A DNA stretch of 64,000 nt, from NCBI GenBank assembly GCA_019456195.1, contig VRUK01000010.1:1-64000 (forward strand), in the 5' to 3' direction. The notes under the pieces were generated by a model, which worked only from the letters and a program-made list of their open reading frames with translations, was not told where the DNA came from and did not search any database. Positions 1-7,769 of this stretch are shown here, piece after piece. Position 1 is the stretch's first letter. Each line of letters begins with the position of its first letter. This stretch comes from Planctomycetota bacterium (GTDB lineage Bacteria; Planctomycetota; Phycisphaerae; Sedimentisphaerales; Anaerobacaceae). Both the position numbers and the translations under genes were made by a program.

Positions 1-14
1 CGCTCTTCCGATCT
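1..14 (+). other. Residual Illumina sequencing adapter
   Basis: The first 14 bases, CGCTCTTCCGATCT, are identical to the 3' end of the TruSeq read-1 adapter. They are not genomic. Their presence means the contig really ends here and that the assembly was not adapter-trimmed at this end. Confidence 0.93.
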
Positions 15-16
15 GT

Positions 17-1219
17 GCGACATATAATCCATATAATGCTGATATTGCTTCCCCCGGAAACAGGGATACTTTATTAATGGTCTGTTTCTTTGGGTTCGTC
101 TTTTTCTTTCTCAGGCAAGAATACATATGGATGTCTTTATTCCTCTGCTTAACGTACCTTTCTTCCCCTGCAGGACAAATCATCGTTGGCCTTTGGTTGT
201 TGGCTGTGATTCTCATTTGGAAGCCGAAGCCATGGCTTCCAGTTGTAATAACCACAAGCGTAATCTTAGGGTGCAAGTTAATAACTGCTATTCTTCCGAA
301 TATCTGTATTGCAATACCTCTCTCAGGAGGGGAACATTCTTTCTTTGCATTGTTGAGTAAACTGCGTTTTCTCTTGTTGTCTGACTGGCATCGTTTTGTT
401 TTTCTGGTGGTACCAAGCGGTATTGTTCCGGCAATTTCCCTGGTATTTTGGAAACATCAGGACAAGGTTGCGAGATCGTTGACATTTGTTACCTTAGTTT
501 ACTTTAGCTTCTTCTATGTAATGGCTGACACCGCTTACCATTATTTTGTCCCGGCAATGCTAATTCCATTAATAGTTTTTTGGCGATACGACTTTATCTC
601 TAATCCCCGTCACAGAACATTGAAACTCACCTGCATTGGAGTAATTGGCATAATATCCTTATTGATCTCTCTCCCTAATAACACTGCTCCAAACATGAGT
701 GCTCGGCTCGTTGGCGAAGCTATTGAAGACCGTATCGGTGGTTACCATAAACTAAATCCAATTGTCAAAAGGCGTGTCTTCTTTATACTTTCTCATCTTT
801 TTCCAAGTTCCGCATCCATAAAAGTACCCCACGAAAGCTATGGTGGTGCACCGGGTCAATGGTACCATTATGCAAATCGGGCGGACGGTATAACTCGCGA
901 TGTGAATTACGTAATACAATTATCGGACCATCCCCCACCAGCTGGCATGAAACTAATCGTAACAAAAGAGGGCGTTGCGCTCTTTGTTCGTAGCGAATCC
1001 GTATGGGCTAGCCACGGTGCCCTCAGGCCACCAACTCCAGCAGAAAGTAGAATTTACGCTATTCAGCGTGACATGTTATTTCTCGGCAGAGCCAAAAGCA
1101 TGGAAAACATACCAGGCATTATTGACCTAAAGAAAATACTAGAGCGATTTGGATTGGATAGCTTGATAGATATGCTGAAACGTTTGGAAAAACAAACCTC
1201 TATTTCAATTGACAGGTGA
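17..1219 (+). CDS. Polytopic membrane protein, C-terminal part (5' end missing)
   Basis: The reading frame is open from the contig edge, so the first ATG at 77 is probably internal. About 400 residues are visible. The first half is a run of strongly hydrophobic segments (about 6-7 likely membrane helices), one of them followed by a conserved-looking TAYHYFVPA stretch. The last 170 residues are soluble and end in a charged amphipathic helix. This layout, helices then a C-terminal extracytoplasmic domain, resembles GT-C type glycosyltransferases of the envelope, but no catalytic motif is visible because the N-terminal loops are missing. A strong terminator follows about 255 bases downstream. 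I do not assign a function. Confidence 0.75.
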   Translation, partial: ATYNPYNADIASPGNRDTLLMVCFFGFVFFFLRQEYIWMSLFLCLTYLSSPAGQIIVGLWLLAVILIWKPKPWLPVVITTSVILGCKLITAILPNICIAIPLSGGEHSFFALLSKLRFLLLSDWHRFVFLVVPSGIVPAISLVFWKHQDKVARSLTFVTLVYFSFFYVMADTAYHYFVPAMLIPLIVFWRYDFISNPRHRTLKLTCIGVIGIISLLISLPNNTAPNMSARLVGEAIEDRIGGYHKLNPIVKRRVFFILSHLFPSSASIKVPHESYGGAPGQWYHYANRADGITRDVNYVIQLSDHPPPAGMKLIVTKEGVALFVRSESVWASHGALRPPTPAESRIYAIQRDMLFLGRAKSMENIPGIIDLKKILERFGLDSLIDMLKRLEKQTSISIDR

Positions 1220-1473
1220 TTATATTACGAGTACGACAACTTCTATATTTTGTCTTCTGGAATATCTTTCTTTGTCTGGGCATATTCATATAGATATGCT
1301 GCATTACGCATTAGGTATGTTTTTATCGGATTGATTAATCAGACATATTGTGGCTTTCAGCAGTTCCGGCGCATGCGGCAGCATGCAAACAGCAAAAGGA
1401 TTGAAATACACTTTTTTATTGGACCTTCGACAAAAGAATATTGGGGCGGTTTATAAACAAGACCATACTCTCA

Positions 1474-1510
1474 GTTATGGAAAATATTTTTCCATAACCT
1501 TCTGTTTTTC
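1474..1510 (+). terminator. Rho-independent terminator
   Basis: An 11-bp perfect stem (GTTATGGAAAA / TTTTCCATAAC, loop TAT, 1474-1498) is followed by T-rich sequence. It separates the truncated membrane protein from the PEP-CTERM unit. The interval 1220-1473 before it shows no convincing gene. Confidence 0.75.
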
Positions 1511-1522
1511 CCTTTTTTTTTC

Positions 1523-1551
1523 TGGACATTCAGTTCGGAATTTGATAGAAT
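1523..1551 (+). promoter_or_regulatory. Sigma-70-type promoter of the PEP-CTERM unit (copy A)
   Basis: TGGACA (1523-1528) and TAGAAT (1546-1551) are separated by exactly 17 bases and preceded by a run of T. A nearly identical block (same hexamers, same spacing, same T run) stands at 3500-3528. Transcription would start near 1558 and leave an untranslated leader of roughly 250 bases before the ATG at 1806. The leader contains a CCTC/GAGG hairpin and a TAACG/CGTTA hairpin near 1580-1620. No known riboswitch was recognised in it. Confidence 0.6.
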
Positions 1552-1805
1552 AACATACAATAAAGATGTTCCTCAAGGGGGAGGCTAATCCATTATTACC
1601 TTAACGATATGCCGTTAGTTTATTCGAGACAAATCAAAAGAAAATGGGGGAGAAATATTAACTTTTACTGTATCCGCAAGCTTGGCTTGGCAACACATTA
1701 GTGCAGGCCCTGTAGGCCGACTGTCAAATTATAAAACCGGCATTTAATATTTTACTTTTTTGTAGGGTGAAGTGAAATAACAAATTCAGAGGGAGAGGAA
1801 AAGAA

Positions 1806-2519
1806 ATGAATAAGTTAATTATCATTTGTGTAACAGCAGGCCTAATTCTAACATTCAGCAACATAGCACTATCCAATACGACTCTTATACAACCGGGACC
1901 GACCGATGTTAAAGACAGCTTTATCGATCAGAGTGCGGACTTATCTCATGGTGATTGGGGTTTATTGTTAGCAAACGAGACTTCTACCTTTGACCAACGC
2001 ATCCTTATTGAGTTCACTGACTTGTCCGCATTACCATCCGGGGCAACAATAAACTCAGCGAAGCTTGGATTATACCGTTACGATGCTGATGCTTCCGGCA
2101 ACCCTGTTACCCTTGATGCATATCAGATTACTTCATCCTGGGCAGAAACTGTAACGTTTTCCACCCAACCTTCGTATAACTCGAGTGTCGAATCATCGGT
2201 CACTCTTAGCGGTACTGCTGACGGTTGGTATGAATGGGACATAACTAATTTGGCTCAGCAGTGGGTAGACGGCTCAATACCTAATTATGGTGTAGCTATT
2301 TTCGATCATGGGACAGGCTTAGCCCAGCGGTTCGTTTCGAGCGATAACGCAACTGCCACAATGCCATCGTGGAACTTACCACCAACAGATGCTACATTCA
2401 GGCCATATCTTGTTGTTGATTTCACTCCAATTCCAATACCCGCACCTGGGGCTATTCTATTAGGCAGCATTGGCGCAGGTCTCGTCGGCTGGTTGAGAAA
2501 GAACAGAACTTTTTCTTAG
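1806..2519 (+). CDS. PEP-CTERM-like secreted protein with DNRLRE domain
   Basis: The 237-residue product has an N-terminal signal peptide (cleavage near residue 23, after ALS). Its body, about residues 25-195, follows the DNRLRE pattern: phosphate-like opening DVKDSFIDQS, then RILIEFTDLSALPSG, ATINSAKLGLYRY and a WxEWDITNLAQQWVDG strand. This beta-sandwich module is common in surface proteins. The C-terminus is PIPAPGAILLGSIGAG, a hydrophobic helix, then basic residues, i.e. a PEP-CTERM sorting tag of the planctomycete PAPGA type, processed by an exosortase that is not in this window. A good ribosome site (GGGAGAGG) precedes the ATG. It is followed 30 bases later by a second PEP-CTERM gene, so the two form an operon. 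Binding partner or enzymatic role is unknown. Confidence 0.85.
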   Translation: MNKLIIICVTAGLILTFSNIALSNTTLIQPGPTDVKDSFIDQSADLSHGDWGLLLANETSTFDQRILIEFTDLSALPSGATINSAKLGLYRYDADASGNPVTLDAYQITSSWAETVTFSTQPSYNSSVESSVTLSGTADGWYEWDITNLAQQWVDGSIPNYGVAIFDHGTGLAQRFVSSDNATATMPSWNLPPTDATFRPYLVVDFTPIPIPAPGAILLGSIGAGLVGWLRKNRTFS

Positions 2520-2549
2520 AAAACAGCATTCTTTTTTGAGGACAGTGTA

Positions 2550-3170
2550 ATGAGAAATTTAATTGCAATTTGCGCTTTTGTGGCGTTGATGCTGTCAGTC
2601 AACAGCCCCGCAGATGCAAGCATTACAATTATGGATGATATGGTTGATTCCACCGATGGCCAGGCAAACACATATTTCAGCAGTACCCCAACCGATACCG
2701 ACAGCACCCGGCCATCCCCAACGGATACCTATCGTTGGTGGAATGAAGACTGGGGCTGGACACATACCTTTAGCCCGCCCGGACCAACACCTTCGGCGAT
2801 AATTTCAGCAACATTGGAAATCAGGGCATGGGATGTGGACCTTCCTTCTGAAATAAATATCGTATTTGGCAGCGGCTCCAGCGGCACAAATATAGGAACT
2901 CTTCAGGGTGGCGATGATATATGGACAACAAGCATCTTATCCCTCTCCCCCGATTTATTTAGCGATTTGATGGATGGAAATATTGATATATGGATGGATA
3001 TTGATTCTTTGAACACTCTTAATATGGACATGTGGGCGGTAACATTGGAATCATCCAAGCTTACAGTTACTTACAATCCGATACCTCCGATACCTGCTCC
3101 CGGCGCTGTTCTGTTAAGCAGCATTGGTGTTGGCCTTGTCGGCTGGCTCAGAAGAAGAACAATACTGTAA
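2550..3170 (+). CDS. PEP-CTERM-like secreted protein
   Basis: This 206-residue secreted protein has a signal peptide ending near SPADA, residue 24. The body is rich in Asp, Thr and Trp, with no enzyme motif. The segment SATLEIRAWDVD followed by LPSEINIVFG looks like a beta-sandwich strand pattern. The C-terminal tag, PIPAPGAVLLSSIGVG plus a helix and RRR, matches that of the gene upstream. A GAGGAC ribosome site lies before the ATG, and the gap from the previous stop is only 30 bases, so both genes are probably co-transcribed from the promoter at 1523. A hairpin at 3194-3224 likely ends the unit. Function beyond surface display is not evident. Confidence 0.82.
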   Translation: MRNLIAICAFVALMLSVNSPADASITIMDDMVDSTDGQANTYFSSTPTDTDSTRPSPTDTYRWWNEDWGWTHTFSPPGPTPSAIISATLEIRAWDVDLPSEINIVFGSGSSGTNIGTLQGGDDIWTTSILSLSPDLFSDLMDGNIDIWMDIDSLNTLNMDMWAVTLESSKLTVTYNPIPPIPAPGAVLLSSIGVGLVGWLRRRTIL

Positions 3171-3193
3171 AATAAGTAAATAAAACTTAAAGC

Positions 3194-3224
3194 AAAAGGG
3201 CGAAACTATACAATCTCGCCTTTT
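3194..3224 (+). terminator. Probable terminator after the first PEP-CTERM operon
   Basis: AAAAGGGCGA pairs with TCGCCTTTT around a short loop, leaving one bulged G. The T-tract is short. The stem resembles the much stronger GGGCGAAG terminator after the third PEP-CTERM gene at 5155. The bases from 3225 to 3499 show no gene. Confidence 0.5.
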
Positions 3225-3499
3225 GTCAAGTTTTGAGAAGTTATTTCTACACTTTAAATTCAACTTTCGGCTCTACTGCGGCCAGTAAAATCAATTGCAT
3301 CAAGCCTGCCCATCTCCATCACAGACATCCCCATGAAATTTCACAAATCTTAGCCTATACGGCTTTAGAGCCTATTAAAAGTCATATTTCAACTATTTGC
3401 TCCCTCTGAACATTCCATAATTCCAACGACAAACTCATCCATCAAAGGTGATATAACTACAAAGAAAAGATGATTTTCTCAAAAATGACTTTTTTTTTC

Positions 3500-3528
3500 T
3501 GGACATAAGGTCGGGAACTTGATAGAAT
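3500..3528 (+). promoter_or_regulatory. Sigma-70-type promoter (copy B of the PEP-CTERM promoter)
   Basis: TGGACA (3500-3505), 17 bases, TAGAAT (3523-3528), preceded by a T run. It is almost the same as the block at 1523-1551, including the GATAGAATAAC around the -10. Just downstream AATCCTC (3545 region) can pair with GAGGATT to form a 7-bp hairpin, the counterpart of the CCTC/GAGG hairpin in copy A. This suggests that the two units share regulation. Confidence 0.6.
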
Positions 3529-3639
3529 AACGGACTATAAGGACAATCCTCTTTAGGAGGAGGATTATCACGTTTATTACGGTGCGTTACTTTGCTTGTT
3601 CGATAGTGCGGTAATCTATAAAAAGTAAAGGTGCGAGGA

Positions 3640-4314
3640 GTGGGATTAGGAAAGAATAGCATATTGCTGATTATTTTTGTGTCGCTTATCGCGGCCACGG
3701 CCGTAAACGCTGCACCAACAATCACCTATTGCGATAACTTCACGGTTGCCTCCACAAGTCCAAATAAACACATCCTCGAAATACCTGGAAAAAGCAATAT
3801 TGCCGAAATTTATAATTCCGCCCTGGCGGCTGTCGGCACAGAAATTTTAATCCAGCCCGCCGAGTTTACAGATTCGCCATCCGCCGGCGCTGGGACTTCC
3901 CACCCTCAAGCAACATTGTTTATAGTCTTAACAGGATTCCTTTGCGTTTCATTGGTTATTGACCGCAGGCTCTGGCTGGCAACTCTGACTGCTCCGCTGC
4001 GGCCGGGCCAAAGTGGATTTCATTCTATCCCGCAATTAGCTGGAATACCGGCCGGAACAATAACTTTCCCACCCTGTTTCAGTATGCACGATAAAATCCG
4101 GCAGATACACAATACTCAATACGCAATAAATAATACGAATGTTGTTCCTCAATTCGCTATAACGCACTTTTCATCCTCAATAAACCCAGCATTGATACGT
4201 GTGGCTCAAAGAGCCGAACAGAACATGTCTTTTTCACCAGAATTCATTTTTGTCCGACTGGCTCGCGGACCGCCTATCCTGACCTTAGAACTAATATTAA
4301 CCTTCATTTCGTAA
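3640..4314 (+). CDS. Orphan secreted or membrane-anchored protein
   Basis: I do not recognise the family. The frame starts with GTG at 3631 or 3640; the latter gives a clean signal peptide (MGLGKN, hydrophobic core, cleavage after VNA). Residues about 25-85 look like a secreted domain. Around residues 88-110 is a hydrophobic segment, ATLFIVLTGFLCVSLV, followed by DRRLW, so the protein may be anchored there. The remaining 120 residues are low in recognisable structure and contain an ARGPP motif near the end. It sits between two PEP-CTERM units and has its own copy of their promoter, which argues that it is real. The start codon and the integrity of the C-terminal part are uncertain; a frameshift cannot be excluded. 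Confidence 0.5.
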   Translation: MGLGKNSILLIIFVSLIAATAVNAAPTITYCDNFTVASTSPNKHILEIPGKSNIAEIYNSALAAVGTEILIQPAEFTDSPSAGAGTSHPQATLFIVLTGFLCVSLVIDRRLWLATLTAPLRPGQSGFHSIPQLAGIPAGTITFPPCFSMHDKIRQIHNTQYAINNTNVVPQFAITHFSSSINPALIRVAQRAEQNMSFSPEFIFVRLARGPPILTLELILTFIS

Positions 4315-4511
4315 AGGGGAACTAGCGCGCTTCTCCTTTTAGGCCAAAGGTTGATATGCTTCTTATTTGTTATTCTCCACGTACAAAAGAAGAATAATGG
4401 AGTAAACGAAAAGTAATAGAAATGCAAATATGTATCCAAAAACAACATGAAATTGAATTTAACAAATCTCATTTTTCACAGTGAAAAGTGAGAAGAAGAG
4501 GAGTTTAACTG

Positions 4512-5132
4512 ATGAAAAAGAAATTAATAGTATTTTGCATGGCAGTGGGATTGAGTTTGACACTTGCGGCGCCATCATTCGCAGTGCCTACTCTTGATCT
4601 CAATGCGGACTCGCTTGCAACGGGAACTTATACTTCCGGCAGCCCGCTCATTATCTCGACAGCATTTGGCTCTGTCAGCTTTGTCGGAGAAATAAACAGC
4701 ACACCTGGTGGCGATGATGAATTCATAGCCGCGGGAGCATCGGGGAACACATTCGACGTCCCTTCTACCCCTAACGACGCTGAATTGTCCTGGAGTAACT
4801 TCGAGGTCCGTTCCGCAGAGTTCATTTATGGAGGCAACGCTGGAAACATTACCATAGAGGCCCGGGATATTAACGGCAATGTGCTTGATTCGTTCTCCCA
4901 ATCGGATACAGGCTTCCAGCAGCCTGCTGGTCCCATAACTCTTTACGCAGGTTATACCGGCGCTGTTGAGAACTCTATCCGCAGCCTTTGGTGGACAGAT
5001 ACATCAAGTACCAACGAGATGGCAGCACTTGATAACATCACCCTGTCAATTATTCCTGCTCCCGGTGCTATTCTGTTAGGTAGTATTGGTGTAGGTTTTG
5101 TAGGCTGGCTCAGAAGAAGAAGGACACTGTAA
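4512..5132 (+). CDS. PEP-CTERM-like secreted protein
   Basis: The 206-residue product begins with a typical signal peptide (MKKKLIVF, cleavage after SFA, residue 24). The body, about 25-175, is a beta-rich domain with GGNAGNITIEARDINGN and a Trp-rich strand near the end; such domains occur in many PEP-CTERM proteins as binding modules without a named family. The tag IPAPGAILLGSIGVG plus a helix and RRRR closes the protein. A GAAGAGGAG ribosome site precedes the ATG and a perfect terminator follows the stop. The intergenic region upstream (4315-4511) lacks the shared promoter seen at 1523 and 3500, so this gene may be read through from the orphan gene or have a different promoter. Confidence 0.82.
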   Translation: MKKKLIVFCMAVGLSLTLAAPSFAVPTLDLNADSLATGTYTSGSPLIISTAFGSVSFVGEINSTPGGDDEFIAAGASGNTFDVPSTPNDAELSWSNFEVRSAEFIYGGNAGNITIEARDINGNVLDSFSQSDTGFQQPAGPITLYAGYTGAVENSIRSLWWTDTSSTNEMAALDNITLSIIPAPGAILLGSIGVGFVGWLRRRRTL

Positions 5133-5154
5133 CAAGATGTGAACACTAAAAGCG

Positions 5155-5190
5155 ATAAGGGCGAAGCTATATACTTCGCCCTTATTTTTT
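5155..5190 (+). terminator. Rho-independent terminator
   Basis: A 12-bp perfect stem (ATAAGGGCGAAG / CTTCGCCCTTAT, loop CTATATA) is followed by TTTTTT. It terminates the PEP-CTERM gene ending at 5132 and faces the convergent membrane-protein gene that ends at 5243. Confidence 0.88.
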
Positions 5191-5242
5191 GCTCTGGTCA
5201 ATAATAATATCGTTGAATTTATCCAACGATTAAGTTCAGCTT

Positions 5243-6052
5243 TCAAACAAGTGAAGGTTGACGCCAGCTTCCAATACCGTCCCACCAAACACCAATGTAA
5301 TCAACAACAGACTTGTCCCTTTCTTTAGCTAAGTCTATCGCCATATCGCGAAGCTCACTCATACAGCTTAGCCCACCAATTTGCCATGCTTTTACGCCTA
5401 TTCCAACCGCCTCACATTCTATCTGCTTTAAGTCAATCTCATCAGCAGCCAACATTACCGCTAATATTTCAGCATTAGGTTTTAACACTTCCCGCCATTG
5501 CTGCCGCTTCTGTTCTTCTTTTACAAATACATCTTTTAACAAACTCTCACGGTCCTCTTGCCTGCTTTGCCGCAAAGCTTTAGCATGGGCAATCCGTTGT
5601 GAACGATGCCTTCGGCTCGCAGACGGTAACAGCATCTCCAGCAATCCGGTCAAAGGGTCAACAATCACCCATACCAAAAACGTCGTCCCCAATGTTCCTA
5701 ACGCAACCCCCAATGCGAATTGGCCAACCGTACTGATGCCTATCATTCCCAGGCAACTCGCAAATCCGCCCAAAAGAGGTGTTATCACATAAAATACCCT
5801 ATAGTAATTCGTGCTGGTGAGCAGGTGTTCTATCTGCACCTTTTGGCTGCTGCTAATCCCTCTGAAAATTGCAAATAAATACAGACTAATCAACATCAGA
5901 GCTATTAACAAACCGTGACCGGACAGGGAGAATACAACCCACCAATGAACGCCCGCCTGCCTTAAAGTTAAAACTAAAATATAACCGATGCAAATGATGA
6001 ACCAGATTGTGCTGGCAAGATGAATTAACTTCAATGTCCTCTGTCTGGACAT
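5243..6052 (-). CDS. Membrane protein with four predicted helices and a cytoplasmic tail
   Basis: The product has about 269 residues from the ATG at 6052 (MSRQRTLKLIHL); an upstream in-frame start at 6076 would add eight residues. Four hydrophobic segments occupy roughly residues 12-160, with a WWVVFSLSGHG loop. Then comes a basic, coiled-coil-like stretch (RRHRSQRIAHAKALRQ) and a soluble C-terminal domain in which ECEAVGIGVKAWQIGG recurs as the most conserved-looking part. It lies directly behind the polysaccharide export lipoprotein on the same strand, so a role in exopolysaccharide production or envelope assembly is plausible by context only. No family was recognised. Confidence 0.7.
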   Translation of the reverse strand: MSRQRTLKLIHLASTIWFIICIGYILVLTLRQAGVHWWVVFSLSGHGLLIALMLISLYLFAIFRGISSSQKVQIEHLLTSTNYYRVFYVITPLLGGFASCLGMIGISTVGQFALGVALGTLGTTFLVWVIVDPLTGLLEMLLPSASRRHRSQRIAHAKALRQSRQEDRESLLKDVFVKEEQKRQQWREVLKPNAEILAVMLAADEIDLKQIECEAVGIGVKAWQIGGLSCMSELRDMAIDLAKERDKSVVDYIGVWWDGIGSWRQPSLV

Positions 6053-6133
6053 GATTATATGTCCCCTCACAACCACCCTTATTACTCCGTCAACTTCTTC
6101 TACACAGTTCTGTTAGTTCTATTGCTTGAAAAC

Positions 6134-6922
6134 TTATCGAACACCCCCGCCGCCACCGCCGCTGTTGTTGTAGTACCCTGTGCCACTGTAGCCTCCGGTT
6201 GTCGCTCTCTCAGCCATATAGGCCCCGGACAAGGCCCGGCCAAGCGGCGTAATAAACTCTTCAATCTTCATTGCTATAGCAGCTAATATCGTCGGCGGCA
6301 CATAAATTACATCGCCTTCCTGCAACAAAACATCTTTACTTAGTTCGCCATGAGCACCCATACGGTCAAAATTCACTTCAAAAATTTTGGCCTTAACATT
6401 TTCATCTCTCGACGGCCTTATTACCTGGATGCGATTCACCCAAGCCAGAGTAGTGGGTTGTGCAAGAGCAAGAGCACCAAAAACCGTATCACGGCCTGAA
6501 TAGACTTGGGGCCCGGGGCGTGAAACCTGCCCCAATACGTAATACTTTTTGCTCTGGTACGAAATAATACGAATATCGACAGGATTATCACCTTCCAATT
6601 TGTAAAGTTCAATAACTTTGCCTCGTAGGATATTTGCAAGTTGTGCAGGGGTTCTGCCCGCCGCTTCTACCTCGCCAATATCCTCAAAGCTTATCTTGCC
6701 ATCCGGACGAATCAGCTGCGCTTGCCCGTGTATCTCAGGCACCTCGGAACACTGCACCACAATCTGATCGGGCGGCTGCAAAACATATCTTTCGGCTGTA
6801 ACATCGACCTTATGCGGATGTAGATATGCTTCTATGTCTGCTGGATGAGATGAAAAACAACCTGTTAGGCTAATCGTAATTAACGACACAATAACCATTG
6901 ATATTACTCGAAAGCTTTTCAC
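6134..6922 (-). CDS. Polysaccharide export lipoprotein (Wza/poly_export type)
   Basis: Outer-membrane auxiliary protein for export of exopolysaccharide or capsule. The 262-residue sequence has a lipoprotein signal with lipobox LTGC at residues 19-22. A poly_export domain follows (about 45-125: YVLQPPDQIVVQC, then RPDGKISFEDIGEVEAAGRT), then an SLBB-like beta-grasp (YYVLGQVSRPGPQVYSG), which in this family lines the export channel. The C-terminus ends in a Gly-rich tail. Length is near the short end for Wza homologues. A GGAG ribosome site lies before the ATG. PEP-CTERM proteins are usually found in exopolysaccharide producers, which fits the three tagged proteins next door. No glycosyltransferase or Wzc partner is adjacent. 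Confidence 0.88.
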   Translation of the reverse strand: MKSFRVISMVIVSLITISLTGCFSSHPADIEAYLHPHKVDVTAERYVLQPPDQIVVQCSEVPEIHGQAQLIRPDGKISFEDIGEVEAAGRTPAQLANILRGKVIELYKLEGDNPVDIRIISYQSKKYYVLGQVSRPGPQVYSGRDTVFGALALAQPTTLAWVNRIQVIRPSRDENVKAKIFEVNFDRMGAHGELSKDVLLQEGDVIYVPPTILAAIAMKIEEFITPLGRALSGAYMAERATTGGYSGTGYYNNSGGGGGGVR

Positions 6923-7148
6923 TGTTATTCTCCTTTAATTCTCTGTATTATCGGATTTTTCGCATTCTTTTTTTATATATGAAAACTAATATCGGAATAT
7001 ATTATACTCAATATCATCTTTTTCCTAATATTTTCTCAAATTTCTCTCTACTTAATATCTGCTGTCTATACAACTTCCCACTTTTTTCCGGCAAACTGAT
7101 TGACAGAATATATTCAAAGTTGTTATGCTATTGGCTTTCGTAAATGTC

Positions 7149-7222
7149 GGCGGCGTAGCTCAGTTGGTTAGAGCATGGGATTCATAAGCCCAGGGTCGTT
7201 GGTTCGAATCCAACCGCCGCTA
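7149..7222 (+). tRNA. tRNA-Met (CAT)
   Basis: A 74-base cloverleaf: acceptor arm GGCGGCG / CGCCGCT with a terminal G-U pair, D-arm GCTC/GAGC, anticodon loop TTCATAA, T-arm GTTGG TTCGAAT CCAAC, discriminator A. The 3' CCA is not encoded. The layout is that of an elongator (or Ile2-type) CAT tRNA; which one depends on modification by TilS. Confidence 0.93.
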
Positions 7223-7293
7223 TTTAATAGAAAATATAATGGGCAAAAATCCAAAACATTTTGGTCATTTGAACATTCAAATTTTGACAGTGT

Positions 7294-7325
7294 TTCGGAT
7301 TTCGATATCCGTATTTCGGATTTGA
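7294..7325 (+). repeat. TTCGGATTT-type intergenic repeat
   Basis: Between the two tRNAs, TTCGGATTT occurs twice around a CGGAT..ATCCG hairpin. The same strand reads as an SDFDIRISDL-like peptide, but the frame has no proper start. It is therefore called as a DNA repeat and not as a gene. Confidence 0.4.
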
Positions 7326-7332
7326 ATATTTT

Positions 7333-7405
7333 GCCCCCATCGTCTAGTGGCCTAGGATATCAGGTTCTCATCCTGGAGACAGGGGTTCGACTCCCCTTGG
7401 GGGTA
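7333..7405 (+). tRNA. tRNA-Glu (CTC)
   Basis: A 73-base cloverleaf: acceptor GCCCCCA / TGGGGGT, anticodon loop TTCTCAT, T-arm AGGGG TTCGACT CCCCT, discriminator A, no encoded CCA. Seven T follow directly, which may act as its terminator. An integrase remnant reads into it from the other strand, so the gene is a probable integration target. Confidence 0.94.
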
Positions 7406-7769
7406 CTTTTTTTATTCCAGCCAGGATTGCGGTTTTTAGCGTGTCTTGGCTGTTTTTATGTCTATGGTTGTCTATGAGAATCTCTTGTTTTCTGCACATT
7501 TTGTCCAAGCTGGTGGACAAGACAAAATTCCCAAAATCCGGCAGGCAATTCAATGCTTTCAGCTCAGCATCCTCAAAGGTTCTTGCGTATGTGTTAAATG
7601 TTAATCGGGGGTCTGAATGGCAGGCAAGTTTCTGGACAACCTTTGCAGGCGTTTGACTGTTCGCAAGGAATGAAATATAACTGTTTCGCAGGCTGTGAAA
7701 ACATATCTCATTGCCGTCTCTGTCCGTCAGTTCAATCTTCGCCACCAGTAAATCTTTTCGGATATGTCC
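7368..7769 (-). pseudogene. Tyrosine recombinase (phage integrase) C-terminal remnant
   Basis: About 133 residues are left of a site-specific recombinase. Visible catalytic elements are the HxLR motif (FHSLRNSY), the second His (LACHSDPRL) and the nucleophile Tyr in TFNTYART. The region with the first catalytic Arg and the whole N-terminal DNA-binding domain are missing. Homology continues upstream of the nominal GTG at 7745 (IRKDLLVAKI matches the family pattern before it), but a TGA at 7770-7772 closes the frame. The 3' end is read into tRNA-Glu and ends with PPRGVEPLSPG, the usual signature of an integrase gene overlapping its tRNA attachment site. The enzyme cannot be active. Confidence 0.8.
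7398..7416 (+). repeat. Candidate att site at the tRNA-Glu end (left)
   Basis: TGGGGGTACTTTTTTTATT covers the last eight bases of tRNA-Glu and the T run behind it. An 18/19 copy stands at 14014-14032 in the same orientation, just before tadA. Together with the integrase remnant this suggests the left boundary of an integrated island. The T-rich half is low-complexity, which limits certainty. Confidence 0.45.

Noticed and set aside
1250-1553. Two overlapping frames of 67-68 residues
   Set aside because: No ribosome sites, biased composition, and they run into the terminator and promoter region.
1558-1805. c-di-GMP riboswitch in the PEP-CTERM leader
   Set aside because: The conserved GEMM core and its tetraloop receptor are not visible.
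7175-7477. 100-residue plus-strand frame across both tRNAs
   Set aside because: It overlaps tRNA-Met and tRNA-Glu and consists of repeat-derived text.
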